A DNA stretch of 64,000 nt from Rhodoferax sp. (GTDB lineage: Bacteria > Pseudomonadota > Gammaproteobacteria > Burkholderiales > Burkholderiaceae_C): NCBI GenBank assembly GCA_024236015.1, contig JACKLK010000010.1:62001-126000 (forward strand), read 5' to 3'. The position numbers and the translations under genes were made by a program. The notes beneath the pieces were generated by a model. That model saw nothing but the letters and a program-made list of their open reading frames with translations, ran no database searches and was not told the DNA's origin. The stretch's first letter is position 1, and each line of letters begins with the position of its first letter. This document shows, piece after piece, positions 8,563-16,522 of the stretch.

Positions 8563-11500
8563 ATGAATGCGCCGCTACCCGAACACATCCGCAAGGCTCT
8601 GGAAACCGTCACGCTGGACGACAAGTATTCGCTCGACTACGGCCGCGCCTTCATGAGCGGCGTGCAGGCGCTGGTCAAGCTGCCGATGCTGCAGCGCCAG
8701 CGCGATGCGCTGGCCGGCAAGAACACGGCCGGTTTCATCAGCGGCTACCGGGGTTCGCCACTGGGGGGCTACGACCAGGCGCTGGTCAAGGCCGCGAAAT
8801 ACCTCAAGGCGCAGAACATCGTGTTCCAGCCCGGGGTCAACGAGGAACTGGCGGCCACGGCCTTGTGGGGCACGCAGCAGCTGGGTTTTGCACCGCCCGG
8901 AACCAACCGTTTCGATGGCGTGTTCGGCATCTGGTACGGCAAGGGTCCGGGGGTGGACCGCACCTCGGACGTGTTCAAGCATGCCAACATGGCCGGCACC
9001 ACGCCCTGGGGCGGCGTCATCGCCGTGGCCGGCGACGACCATGTGTCCAAGAGTTCGACCGCCGCGCACCAGAGCGACCATATCTTCAAGGCCTGCGGAC
9101 TGCCGGTGTTTTTCCCGGCCAACGTGCAGGAGATCCTGGACCTGGGCATCCATGCGTTCGCGATGAGCCGCTTCTCCGGTGTCTGGGCCGGCATGAAGAC
9201 GATCCAGGAGATCGTCGAGTCCAGCGCCACCGCGATGATCGACCCGGAGCGGGTGCAGATCGTGATGCCGACCGACTTCGAAATGCCCGCCGGCGGCGTG
9301 CACATCCGCTGGCCCGACCACGCGCTGGAACAGGAGGCACGCCTGTTCGACACCAAGTGGTATGCGGCGCTGGCCTACATCCGGGCCAACCGGCTGAACT
9401 ACAACGCGATCGAAGGCCCGAACGACCGCTTCGGCATCATCGCCAGCGGCAAGGCCTACAACGACACCCGCCAGGCGCTGATCGACCTGGGCCTGGACGA
9501 CGCGACCTGCCGCCAGATCGGCATCCGGCTGCACAAGGTCGGCGTGGTCTGGCCGCTGGAGGCGCAACTCACGCGCGACTTCGCCACCGGACTGCAGGAG
9601 ATCCTGGTGGTCGAGGAGAAGCGCCAGGTCATCGAATACCAGCTCAAGGAAGAGCTCTACAACTGGCGCGCCGACGTGCGGCCCAACATCTACGGCAAGT
9701 TCAACGAGGTCGAAGGCGACTTCTCCGGTGGCGAGTGGTCGATGCCCAACCCCAGCGCCAACACGCTGCTGCGGGCCAAGGCCGACCTGTCACCGGCGTT
9801 GATCGCCCATGCGATCGCGCAACGCGTCAAGAAGATGGGCCTGGACGCCGACATGCAGGCCCGCATCGACGCGCAGATGGCCATCCTGCAGGCCAAGGAG
9901 CAGGCGATGCAGGTGCTCGAGCTCGGGGGTGTCAAGGGTGCCGACCGCCAGCCGTGGTTCTGTTCGGGTTGCCCGCACAACACCAGCACCAAGGTGCCGG
10001 AGGGCTCGCGCGCCATGGCCGGCATCGGTTGCCACTTCATGGCCACCTGGATGGACCGTGCCACCATCGGTTTCACGCAGATGGGCGGCGAAGGCGTGCC
10101 CTGGGTCGGCCAGCAGCCGTTCAGCTCCGACCAGCACATGTTCGCCAACCTGGGAGACGGCACCTACTTCCACAGCGGCCTGCTGGCGGTGCGCCAGAGC
10201 ATCGCCGCCGGCGTCAACATCACCTACAAGATCCTGTACAACGATGCGGTCGCGATGACCGGCGGCCAGCAGGTCGGCGAGCGGCCCGAAGGCCACTCGG
10301 TGGTGCAGATCGCGCAGTCGATGAAGGCCGAAGGCGCGGTCAAGATCGTCGTCGTCACCGACGAGCCCGAGAAATATGCCGGCGTCAAGCTGGTCGACGG
10401 CGTGGACGTCAAGCACCGCGACCTGCTCGACGCAATCCAGCGCGAGTTCCGCGAGATCAAGGGTACGACCGTCATCATCTACGACCAGACCTGCGCCACC
10501 GAGAAGCGGCGCCGGCGCAAGCGCGGCACCATGGTCGACCCGGCCAAGCGCGTGGTCATCAACGAGCTGGTCTGCGAGGGTTGTGGCGACTGCGGCGTGC
10601 AGTCCAACTGCATGAGCGTCGAGCCGCTGGAGACCGAGTTCGGCCGCAAGCGCCAGATCAACCAGTCGACCTGCAACAAGGACATGTCCTGTCTCAAGGG
10701 TTTCTGCCCCAGCTTCATCACCGTCGAGGGCGGGCAGCTGAAGAAGAAGGCCAAGGACAAGGCGGTATCCCCTTTCGAGATGGGTCCGCTGCCCGAGCCG
10801 ACCCCGATCGCGCTGGACGCGGCGATCGGACAGGTCTGGGGCATCATCGTCGCCGGTGTCGGCGGCACCGGTGTCATCACCATCGGCCAGTTGCTGGGCA
10901 TGGCGGCGCACATCGAGGGCAAGGGCATCGTCACGCAGGACGCGGCCGGCCTGGCGCAAAAGGGTGGCGCCACCTGGAGCCACGTGCTGATCGGCGAGCG
11001 CCAGCAGGACATCCGCACCACCCGTGTCAGCATGGCCGCGGCCGACCTGATCATCGGCTGCGACCCGCTGGTGGCCGCCGGCAAGGAAACCATGCTGCGC
11101 ATGCGCGAAGGCCGCACCCATGTGGCGCTCAATTCGCACAGCACGCCGACGGCCGCCTTCGTGCGTGACGGCAACTGGCAGAACCCCGCGGACGCCTGCG
11201 CCGCCGAGATCGCGCAGGCGGTGGGTGTCGACGGCGTGGGCACGTTCAACGCCGATGCCGCGGCCACCAAGCTGATGGGCGACAGCATCTATACCAACCC
11301 GATGATGCTGGGTTACGCCTGGCAGAAGGGCTGGATTCCGCTGGGCCGCGATTCCCTGATCCGCGCCATCGAACTCAACGCGGTGCAGGTCGACAACAAC
11401 AAGGCCGCGTTCGAGTGGGGCCGGCGTGCGGCGCACGACTGGGCCAGCGTCGAGAAGCTGCTCACGCCGGCGCAGGTGCTGCAGTTCAGGAAACGCGAGA

Positions 11501-12171
11501 CGCTGGACGACATCGTCAACCGCCGGGTCGCTTTCCTGACCGACTACCAGAACGCCGCCTACGCGGCGCAATACCAGGCATTCGTCGACAAGGTGCGCGC
11601 GGCCGAGGGCAAGCTGGACAAGACGCTGCTGACCGAAAGCGTGGCGCGTTACCTGTTCAAGCTGATGGCCTACAAGGACGAATACGAGGTGGCGCGCCTG
11701 CACACCGATACCGCGTTCCTGGACAAGGTCGGCGCGATGTTCGAAGGCGACTTCACGCTGAACTACCACCTGGCGCCGCCGCTGCTGGCCAAGCGCAACG
11801 AAAAAGGCGAATTGCAGAAGCAGAAGTTCGGTCCGAAGATGCTGACCGGCTTTCGCCTGCTGGCGAAGCTCAAGGGCCTGCGCGGCACGGCGCTGGACAT
11901 CTTCGGGCGCAGCGAGGAGCGCAAGACCGAGCGCGCCTTGATCGGCGAGTACCGTGACAGCATCGACGAGGTCCTGGGCACGCTCACGGCCGACAACCAT
12001 GGCCTGGCGGTGGAGATCGCGCGCCTGCCCGAGAAGATCAAGGGTTACGGCCATGTGAAGGAGCGCAACCTGGTGGCCGCGCGTGGCCAGTGGCAGGCGC
12101 TGATGCAGCAGTGGCGTGCGCCGGCACCGGCCGCACCTGCTGCGGCTCAGCGGGCGGTCGGCGGCGCCTGA
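8563..12171 (+). CDS. Indolepyruvate ferredoxin oxidoreductase, fused alpha-beta form
   Basis: A 1,202-residue fusion that oxidatively decarboxylates aryl or branched 2-oxo acids from amino-acid catabolism to acyl-CoA. The N-terminal pyrimidine-binding part carries FISGYRGSPLGGYD. The thiamine-diphosphate site is GDGTYFHSGLLAVRQ...ILYNDAVAMTGGQ. A 4Fe-4S segment has clustered cysteines (VCEGCGDCGVQSNC and CNKDMSCLKGFCP). The gamma-type domain follows with VAGVGGTGVITIGQLLGMAA and AGLAQKGGATWSHV. Length and order match the single-chain bacterial enzymes. Start ATG has GAGGAG upstream. The divergent Lrp gene is the likely regulator. Confidence 0.93.
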   Translation: MNAPLPEHIRKALETVTLDDKYSLDYGRAFMSGVQALVKLPMLQRQRDALAGKNTAGFISGYRGSPLGGYDQALVKAAKYLKAQNIVFQPGVNEELAATALWGTQQLGFAPPGTNRFDGVFGIWYGKGPGVDRTSDVFKHANMAGTTPWGGVIAVAGDDHVSKSSTAAHQSDHIFKACGLPVFFPANVQEILDLGIHAFAMSRFSGVWAGMKTIQEIVESSATAMIDPERVQIVMPTDFEMPAGGVHIRWPDHALEQEARLFDTKWYAALAYIRANRLNYNAIEGPNDRFGIIASGKAYNDTRQALIDLGLDDATCRQIGIRLHKVGVVWPLEAQLTRDFATGLQEILVVEEKRQVIEYQLKEELYNWRADVRPNIYGKFNEVEGDFSGGEWSMPNPSANTLLRAKADLSPALIAHAIAQRVKKMGLDADMQARIDAQMAILQAKEQAMQVLELGGVKGADRQPWFCSGCPHNTSTKVPEGSRAMAGIGCHFMATWMDRATIGFTQMGGEGVPWVGQQPFSSDQHMFANLGDGTYFHSGLLAVRQSIAAGVNITYKILYNDAVAMTGGQQVGERPEGHSVVQIAQSMKAEGAVKIVVVTDEPEKYAGVKLVDGVDVKHRDLLDAIQREFREIKGTTVIIYDQTCATEKRRRRKRGTMVDPAKRVVINELVCEGCGDCGVQSNCMSVEPLETEFGRKRQINQSTCNKDMSCLKGFCPSFITVEGGQLKKKAKDKAVSPFEMGPLPEPTPIALDAAIGQVWGIIVAGVGGTGVITIGQLLGMAAHIEGKGIVTQDAAGLAQKGGATWSHVLIGERQQDIRTTRVSMAAADLIIGCDPLVAAGKETMLRMREGRTHVALNSHSTPTAAFVRDGNWQNPADACAAEIAQAVGVDGVGTFNADAAATKLMGDSIYTNPMMLGYAWQKGWIPLGRDSLIRAIELNAVQVDNNKAAFEWGRRAAHDWASVEKLLTPAQVLQFRKRETLDDIVNRRVAFLTDYQNAAYAAQYQAFVDKVRAAEGKLDKTLLTESVARYLFKLMAYKDEYEVARLHTDTAFLDKVGAMFEGDFTLNYHLAPPLLAKRNEKGELQKQKFGPKMLTGFRLLAKLKGLRGTALDIFGRSEERKTERALIGEYRDSIDEVLGTLTADNHGLAVEIARLPEKIKGYGHVKERNLVAARGQWQALMQQWRAPAPAAPAAAQRAVGGA

Positions 12172-12175
12172 GAGC

Positions 12176-12228
12176 GCCGGTCGTGGCGGCGTGTCCGTCG
12201 TGCCGGGTTGGCGCCACGACGGGCCGGC
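12176..12228. terminator. Stem-loop between convergent oxidoreductase and M32 peptidase genes
   Basis: TCGTGGCG (12181-12188) pairs with CGCCACGA (12212-12219), and GCCGG (12176-12180) pairs with CCGGC (12224-12228) across a four-base bulge. There is no U-tract, so it may be a transcript-end stabiliser rather than a classical intrinsic terminator. Confidence 0.3.
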
Positions 12229-12253
12229 GTGCCCGACCAGCGGCGCTGGCGGA

Positions 12254-13735
12254 TCACAGCCGGTAGATCTGCCCGAACTTGGCTTCCAGGTAATCCAGCA
12301 GCGGTTCGGGCGTCGGCGCCTGGCCGCAGGCCCGTTCGATCACCTCGGCCGGTCGGTACAAGGCGCCATGCTGGTGGACCCGTTCACGCAACCAGTCGGT
12401 GGCCGGCCGGGCCACGCCTGCGGCCAGGCTGGCGTCGAGGTCCGGCAGGTCCTTGCGCAATGCCTGGTGCAGGCAGCCGGCGTAGACATTGCCCAGCGTG
12501 TAGGTCGGGAAATAACCGAACAGGCCGACCGACCAGTGCACGTCCTGCAGCATGCCGTGGGACGGGCGGTCGACCGCCAGGCCGAAGTCCTGCTCGAAAC
12601 GTTCGTTCCACGCCGGCTCCAGGTCGCGCGGCGCGAGCGAGCCGTCGATCAGCGCGCGTTCCAGGTCGAAACGCATCATGACGTGCAGGTTGTAGTGGAT
12701 CTCGTCGGCCTCGGTGCGGATGAAGCCGGAGCGCACCCGGTTGACGGTGGCGTAGAAGTCGTCGGCTGCGCCTGCCGCGAACCCGTCGCCATGGACCTGC
12801 ATGCGGCTGCACAACCACTGGGTGAAGGGGCGCGAGCGGCCGAACTGGTTCTCGTAGATGCGGCTCTGGCTCTCGTGCACCCCCATCGACACGCCCTGGC
12901 CCAGCGGGGTGGATCGATGCGCGGGATCGACGCCTTGTTCGTAACACCCGTGGCCGGTCTCGTGGATGGTCGAATACAGGCAGTTGAACAGGTCGTTTTC
13001 GTCCACGCGGGTCGTGATGCGCACGTCGTCGCCCGAACCGGACGAAAACGGGTGTACCGCCAGGTCGAGCCGGCCGCGATTCCAGTCGTAGCCGAAGGCG
13101 TCGGCCACTTCGCGCGCCAGCGCCAACTGGGCCGCCTGCGGAAATCGACCGTGCAAGGCATCGGGCTGGAACGCCGCTCCCAGCACGCGTTCGCGCAGCG
13201 CGACCAGGCGCGGGCGCATCTGGTCGAACATCGCGGCGATGCCGGTTGCGGTGGCACCGGGTTCGTAGTCGTCGAGCAGCGCGTCATAGGCGTCGGCGCC
13301 GAAGCCGCTGTCCGACAGCGCCTGGCCCGCCTCCCGCTTGAGCGCAAGCACCTGTTCGAGTGTCGGCAGGAAATGCGCGACGTCGTCCCGGGCGCGGGCC
13401 TGGGCCCAGATGCCCTGCGCGACCGAGGTGGTGCGGGCGATGGCGGTTGCCAGCGTGGGCGGGATGCAGGCGTTCCTGCGATAACTGCGGCCGATCAGCT
13501 CCAGCGCGCGTCGACCGGCCGCGTCCGTCGGGCGGGCCTGCTCCAGCCAGTCGGCGATGCGCGGATCGGTACGGCGCGCATGCAGCACCGCTTCGATGGC
13601 CGCCATTTCGTCGCCCCGCTGCGTGGCGGCGCCACGCGGCATCATGGTTTCCTGGTCCCAGCCCAGGCGGCCGGCGATCTGCGCCAGCGCCTCGGTATCG
13701 CGCGAAAAGGCCATCAGTTCTTCGAATGCGGTCAT
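12254..13735 (-). CDS. M32 family metallocarboxypeptidase (Taq-type)
   Basis: A 493-residue zinc carboxypeptidase that removes C-terminal residues from peptides in the cytoplasm. The M32 signature HETGH is at residues 258-262, followed by GVHESQSRIYEN, which carries the third (Glu) metal ligand. Length matches the family (~500). The N-terminal GRLGWDQETMMPRGA is also typical. It is the last gene of the minus-strand run containing the nitrile hydratase operon, separated from the accessory gene by ~150 bases that hold a probable gene remnant. Confidence 0.93.
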   Translation of the reverse strand: MTAFEELMAFSRDTEALAQIAGRLGWDQETMMPRGAATQRGDEMAAIEAVLHARRTDPRIADWLEQARPTDAAGRRALELIGRSYRRNACIPPTLATAIARTTSVAQGIWAQARARDDVAHFLPTLEQVLALKREAGQALSDSGFGADAYDALLDDYEPGATATGIAAMFDQMRPRLVALRERVLGAAFQPDALHGRFPQAAQLALAREVADAFGYDWNRGRLDLAVHPFSSGSGDDVRITTRVDENDLFNCLYSTIHETGHGCYEQGVDPAHRSTPLGQGVSMGVHESQSRIYENQFGRSRPFTQWLCSRMQVHGDGFAAGAADDFYATVNRVRSGFIRTEADEIHYNLHVMMRFDLERALIDGSLAPRDLEPAWNERFEQDFGLAVDRPSHGMLQDVHWSVGLFGYFPTYTLGNVYAGCLHQALRKDLPDLDASLAAGVARPATDWLRERVHQHGALYRPAEVIERACGQAPTPEPLLDYLEAKFGQIYRL

Positions 13736-13768
13736 GGTCTTGCCTCGGTGCCGTTGCGCGATGGTGGG

Positions 13769-13861
13769 TCAGGTGTCGAGCCGCAGCGCCACGTCGGCGC
13801 CCAGCGTGTTGCTGACGGTGCAGATGTCTGCGTTACGTCGCGGCAGCGTGTACGCGCGGCC
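13769..13861 (-). pseudogene. Possible OsmC-like C-terminal remnant
   Basis: A short open stretch ending in a stop at 13769 reads NADICTVSNTLGADVALRLD. This resembles the last strand-helix segment of OsmC/YhfA-type proteins, where a conserved Cys lies in a CxVSxTL-like context. No start codon or upstream OsmC sequence is present because the accessory gene occupies that place. The identity rests on about 20 residues and is weak. Confidence 0.25.
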
Positions 13862-13884
13862 GTCATGCGCCTGCGGGCCCGGCA

Positions 13885-14316
13885 TCAGGTTGCAGGGTGC
13901 ATGGGCGTCGGCCTGGTATCGGGCGTCGGCTCCAGCACGATGGGCTGGCCGTGCGGCGTGCGTTCGGCCGCGTCCGCCCAGGCGTGCTCGAGCGCATGCA
14001 ACTGGTCTGCCGTGGCAATGCCGCGTTTGATCATCAGCTGTTCCAGCGCGTCCATCCAGTGGCGGTAATAACCGCTGCCGTCGTCCGGGTCGCCGTCGAT
14101 CCGGGCCTGCCGGATGCGCTCGGCCAGCGCCTGTGCCCATTCGACCCAGGTGAACACGCCCTTGTGATGCAGCATCAGCGTCAGCGCAAAGGCGTGGGCC
14201 TGCCAGGGCTCGCTGAAGTGCCGTTCGCTTGCCGGGTCCGCCGGCAGCGGCAAGCCGGCGCCGTCGGCGGCGCATGCGGCGGCCACTTCGGCCAGGGTCA
14301 TGTGCAGCGCGCTCAT
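13885..14316 (-). CDS. Nitrile hydratase accessory (metallochaperone/activator) protein
   Basis: A 143-residue protein resembling the N-terminal half of nitrile hydratase beta subunits (FSEPWQAHAFALTLMLHHKGVFTWVEWAQAL, YYRHWMDALEQLM), as the small activators of cobalt nitrile hydratases do. Such proteins bring the alpha subunit or cobalt to the enzyme. Its ATG overlaps the stop of the last of three tandem 62-nt mini-frames (ATGA at 14316-14313), and GGAGG lies nine bases upstream inside that repeat. Translation is therefore predicted to be coupled, through the repeat array, to the beta subunit. Confidence 0.85.
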   Translation of the reverse strand: MSALHMTLAEVAAACAADGAGLPLPADPASERHFSEPWQAHAFALTLMLHHKGVFTWVEWAQALAERIRQARIDGDPDDGSGYYRHWMDALEQLMIKRGIATADQLHALEHAWADAAERTPHGQPIVLEPTPDTRPTPMHPAT

Positions 14317-14502
14317 CGGACCAACCTCCGCGTTATGCGCTGCGGGACTCGCGCTTGGGAACGGCCCGGCGCACTCATTGGACGACCCTCCGCGCTACGC
14401 GCTGCGGGATTCGCGCTTGGGAACGGCCCGGCGCACTCATTGGACGACCCTCCGCGCTACGCGCTGCGGGATTCGTGCTTGGGAGCGGCCCGGCGCACTC
14501 AT
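14313..14502 (-). repeat. Three tandem 62-nt units, each a 21-codon frame linked by ATGA overlaps
   Basis: ATG codons on the minus strand lie at 14502, 14440, 14378 and 14316, exactly 62 nt apart. The first overlaps the beta-subunit stop and the last is the accessory-gene start. The frames are 14502-14437, 14440-14375 and 14378-14313. Each encodes a basic peptide starting MSAPGRSQAR (next residues I/V-PQR) and ends TGA within ATGA. Each has GGAGG shortly before the next ATG (GGAGGGTCGTCCAATGA in the first two; GGAGGTTGGTCCGATGA in the third). Units 1 and 2 encode the same peptide with two synonymous changes; unit 3 has conservative substitutions. One further copy lies between azlC and azlD. 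The sequence is not an IS and has no spacers like CRISPR. Confidence 0.95.
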
Positions 14503-15173
14503 GCGGGCACCTCCAGATAAGGCTCCCAGGCGTCCACGCTGACCTGCACAGTGGCGTCGGCCTCGGGCCCCCACAGCTCCCGTGCGTCGAACACCACCGT
14601 GTACAGCCAGTGCGGCTGCTCCGGGAACGGCGGCAGCGGCTGGCTGGCGTGCACGTCGGCAAACACATGGGCGCCGTGGACCAGCACGATGGTGCCGGTG
14701 TGCCCGCGCACATAACGCGGCAATCGGGTATGGCCGATCGGGTGCATGTTGCGCGCCCGCACCTGCTGGCCCACCGCGAAACGGGCCGGCGCCGGCGCGG
14801 GCCGCTCGGTCGGTGCGCCACGCGCCAGCGCGGCATCGACGGCCTCGGCCCGCAACACGCGGGCCACCGGCCGGGCCGGCGTGCGCATCCTGCCATCCTG
14901 CAGTTCCTCGGCATCGGCCAGCCCGCGCTCGCGCATCAACTGCTCCATCGCGCGCAGCCAGATCGCGTAATAACTGCTGCCCAGGTAGACCGCGGGCGGC
15001 AGCGACTCGCGCGCCGAGCGGCTCAGGTCGATGTTCCATTGGCCGGTGGCACCCATGGCCAGTGTCAGCGCCAAGGCACGGCGCTCCCAGTCGGCGTGGA
15101 ACAGCGGTTCCTGCGCCTCGGCGACCACCGGTCCGAAGCCCTGCAGGCCGCCCATGTCGTGTACCCCGTTCAT
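14499..15173 (-). CDS. nthB: Nitrile hydratase beta subunit
   Basis: A 224-residue protein starting MNGVHDMGGLQGFGPV, the hallmark N-terminus of nitrile hydratase beta subunits. The C-terminal SH3-like domain has VGQQVRARNMHPIGHTRLPRY, RGHTGTIVLVHG and YTVVFDARELWG. It pairs with the alpha subunit to hydrate nitriles to amides. The gene starts 13 nt after the alpha stop, so the two are co-transcribed. Its stop overlaps the first repeat-unit ATG. Confidence 0.96.
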   Translation of the reverse strand: MNGVHDMGGLQGFGPVVAEAQEPLFHADWERRALALTLAMGATGQWNIDLSRSARESLPPAVYLGSSYYAIWLRAMEQLMRERGLADAEELQDGRMRTPARPVARVLRAEAVDAALARGAPTERPAPAPARFAVGQQVRARNMHPIGHTRLPRYVRGHTGTIVLVHGAHVFADVHASQPLPPFPEQPHWLYTVVFDARELWGPEADATVQVSVDAWEPYLEVPA

Positions 15174-15186
15174 CGGTGCCGCCGCG

Positions 15187-15831
15187 TCAGTCGGGGTTGC
15201 CGCCGGCGCCGCGGTCAGGCGCGCGCGCCAGCCCGGTGCCGATCATCGCGTCGCGGGTGACCAGCGCCGCCAGCTGTTGCTGCTCCAGGCCTTCGGCGCC
15301 CGCGGGCATCATCGGAATGACCAGGTAGCGCACTTCGGCCGTCGAGTCCCAGACCCGGATCCGGGTCGACGGCGGCAACTGCACGCCGAAGTCGGCGAGC
15401 ACGCCGCGCGGGTCGAGCACCGCCTTGGAGCGGTACGGCGCGCTTTTGTACCAGACCGGGGGCAGGCCCAGCACCGGCCAGGGGTAACAGCTGCATAGGG
15501 TGCACACGACCATGTTGTGTTCTTCGGGCGTGTTGGCCACGGCCACCATGTGCTCGCCCTGGCGCCCGCCGTAACCCATCGAAGCGATGGCCGCGGTGGC
15601 GTCCTGCATCAGCCATTGCCGGAAATCGGCGTCGACCCAGGAGCGTGCGACAACGGCCGCGCCGTTGTGGGGCCCGACCCGGGTTTCGTAGGTCTCGATG
15701 ATGCGGTCCAGTGCCGCGGGGTCGACGTAGCCCTTGCGCGTGAGCAGGGTTTCGAGGGCGCGCACGCGCAAGTCCATCTCGTCCAGATGGGAATGCGCGT
15801 GGTCATGGTCATGGTCGTGCGGCTGCTGCAT
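15187..15831 (-). CDS. nthA: Nitrile hydratase alpha subunit, cobalt type
   Basis: A 214-residue catalytic subunit. The metal claw is C110-T-L-C113-S-C115 in [15 protein letters not shown]; Thr in the second position is characteristic of cobalt enzymes (iron enzymes have Ser). Other conserved parts are [36 protein letters not shown] and [16 protein letters not shown]. The start at 15831 is chosen because homologous alpha subunits begin shortly before the helix [10 protein letters not shown]. Residues 5-15 are almost only His and Asp ([11 protein letters not shown]), a plausible metal-binding tail. Upstream in-frame codons to 15921 look non-coding. First gene of the nth operon. Confidence 0.95.
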   Translation of the reverse strand: MQQPHDHDHDHAHSHLDEMDLRVRALETLLTRKGYVDPAALDRIIETYETRVGPHNGAAVVARSWVDADFRQWLMQDATAAIASMGYGGRQGEHMVAVANTPEEHNMVVCTLCSCYPWPVLGLPPVWYKSAPYRSKAVLDPRGVLADFGVQLPPSTRIRVWDSTAEVRYLVIPMMPAGAEGLEQQQLAALVTRDAMIGTGLARAPDRGAGGNPD

Positions 15832-15894
15832 GTGCTGTTCCCGAGTCGTGGCGACCCCGACAACCCCTCGATCCACGGCCTTGGGGGTGGCCCT

Positions 15895-15900
15895 TACAAT
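15895..15900 (+). promoter_or_regulatory. Candidate -10 (TACAAT) for yajC-secDF
   Basis: TACAAT is one of very few AT-rich hexamers in the divergent nthA/yajC gap and would start transcription about 60 nt before the yajC GTG. The -35 region is poor. Confidence 0.35.
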
Positions 15901-15969
15901 GCCGGGTTGTCTGCCAGACACGACGCCGCCGTGCGTCGGACCCTACAACCGCATTGATCGGAGTCGCCT

Positions 15970-16299
15970 GTGTTCATATCTTCCGCATTCGCCCAAACCG
16001 CCCCGGCCGCTGCCGGTGGAGACATGCAGTCATCGCTGATGAGCATGCTGCCGCTGGTGCTGATGTTCGTCGTGCTTTATTTTGTCATGATTCGCCCGCA
16101 GATGAAGAAGCAGAAGGAGCACCGGGCCATGGTGGAAGCCCTGGCCAAGGGCGACGAAGTCGTCACATCGGGTGGCGTGCTGGGCAAGGTGTCCAAGCTC
16201 GGTGACAGCTACCTGGGCGTCGAGATCTCCAATGGTGTCGAGGTCCAGATCCAGCGCGGTGCCGTCGTCCAGGTGCTGCCCAAGGGCACGATCAAGTAA
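15970..16299 (+). CDS. yajC: Sec translocon accessory subunit YajC
   Basis: A 109-residue single-pass inner-membrane protein of the SecDF-YajC complex. It has one transmembrane helix (about residues 24-43, MSMLPLVLMFVVLYFVMIRP) followed by the family signature QMKKQKEHRAMVEALAKGDE and VVTSGGVLGKV. It starts with GTG at 15970, with GGAG nine bases before. It precedes secD and secF as in most proteobacteria; the usual upstream tgt/queA genes are not present here. Confidence 0.95.
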   Translation: MFISSAFAQTAPAAAGGDMQSSLMSMLPLVLMFVVLYFVMIRPQMKKQKEHRAMVEALAKGDEVVTSGGVLGKVSKLGDSYLGVEISNGVEVQIQRGAVVQVLPKGTIK

Positions 16300-16365
16300 G
16301 TCCGCAACCCGCGTTCCGGCCCGCGCGGCCGGGACTGCACGGCCCCGTTCGCCCCGAGAAGCGCC

Positions 16366-16521
16366 ATGAATATGCCCCCACGCCCACCACGTTCGTTGTC
16401 CGCGCCTCGGCCCGAGGTCGCGACCCTTCGTCCAGTCCGACCCCGCGCAGCCTGCGCCGGTGTTGCCGTCCGCGGCCCTGTGGCGGCCGCCGGCATGTTT
16501 GCATTGGCAGGGTGGTACTGA
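16366..16521 (+). other. 51-codon open frame in the yajC-secD gap (possible leader)
   Basis: The frame starts ATG at 16366 with GAGAAG upstream and stops (TGA) one base before the secD ATG (TGACATG). The N-terminal half is Pro/Arg-rich and the last ~20 residues are hydrophobic, ending AAAGMFALAGWY. About two thirds of its codons end in G or C, lower than the flanking genes, so coding is uncertain. Position and spacing suggest it could couple to or regulate secD translation. Confidence 0.25.
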
Positions 16522-16522
16522 C

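Noticed and set aside
9790..12054. A ~750-codon minus-strand frame opposite the indolepyruvate oxidoreductase
   Set aside because: Antisense artefact; no start context, no recognisable domain, and the sense frame is fully conserved.
14313..14502. CRISPR-like array or transposon end
   Set aside because: Units are contiguous with no spacers, are themselves open frames with SD sequences, and there are no terminal inverted repeats, target duplications or transposase.
14229..15260. A 343-codon plus-strand frame across the repeat and nthB
   Set aside because: It runs antisense to nthB and the accessory gene; its repeated GTRAWERPGAL-like blocks are just the reverse reading of the 62-nt repeat.
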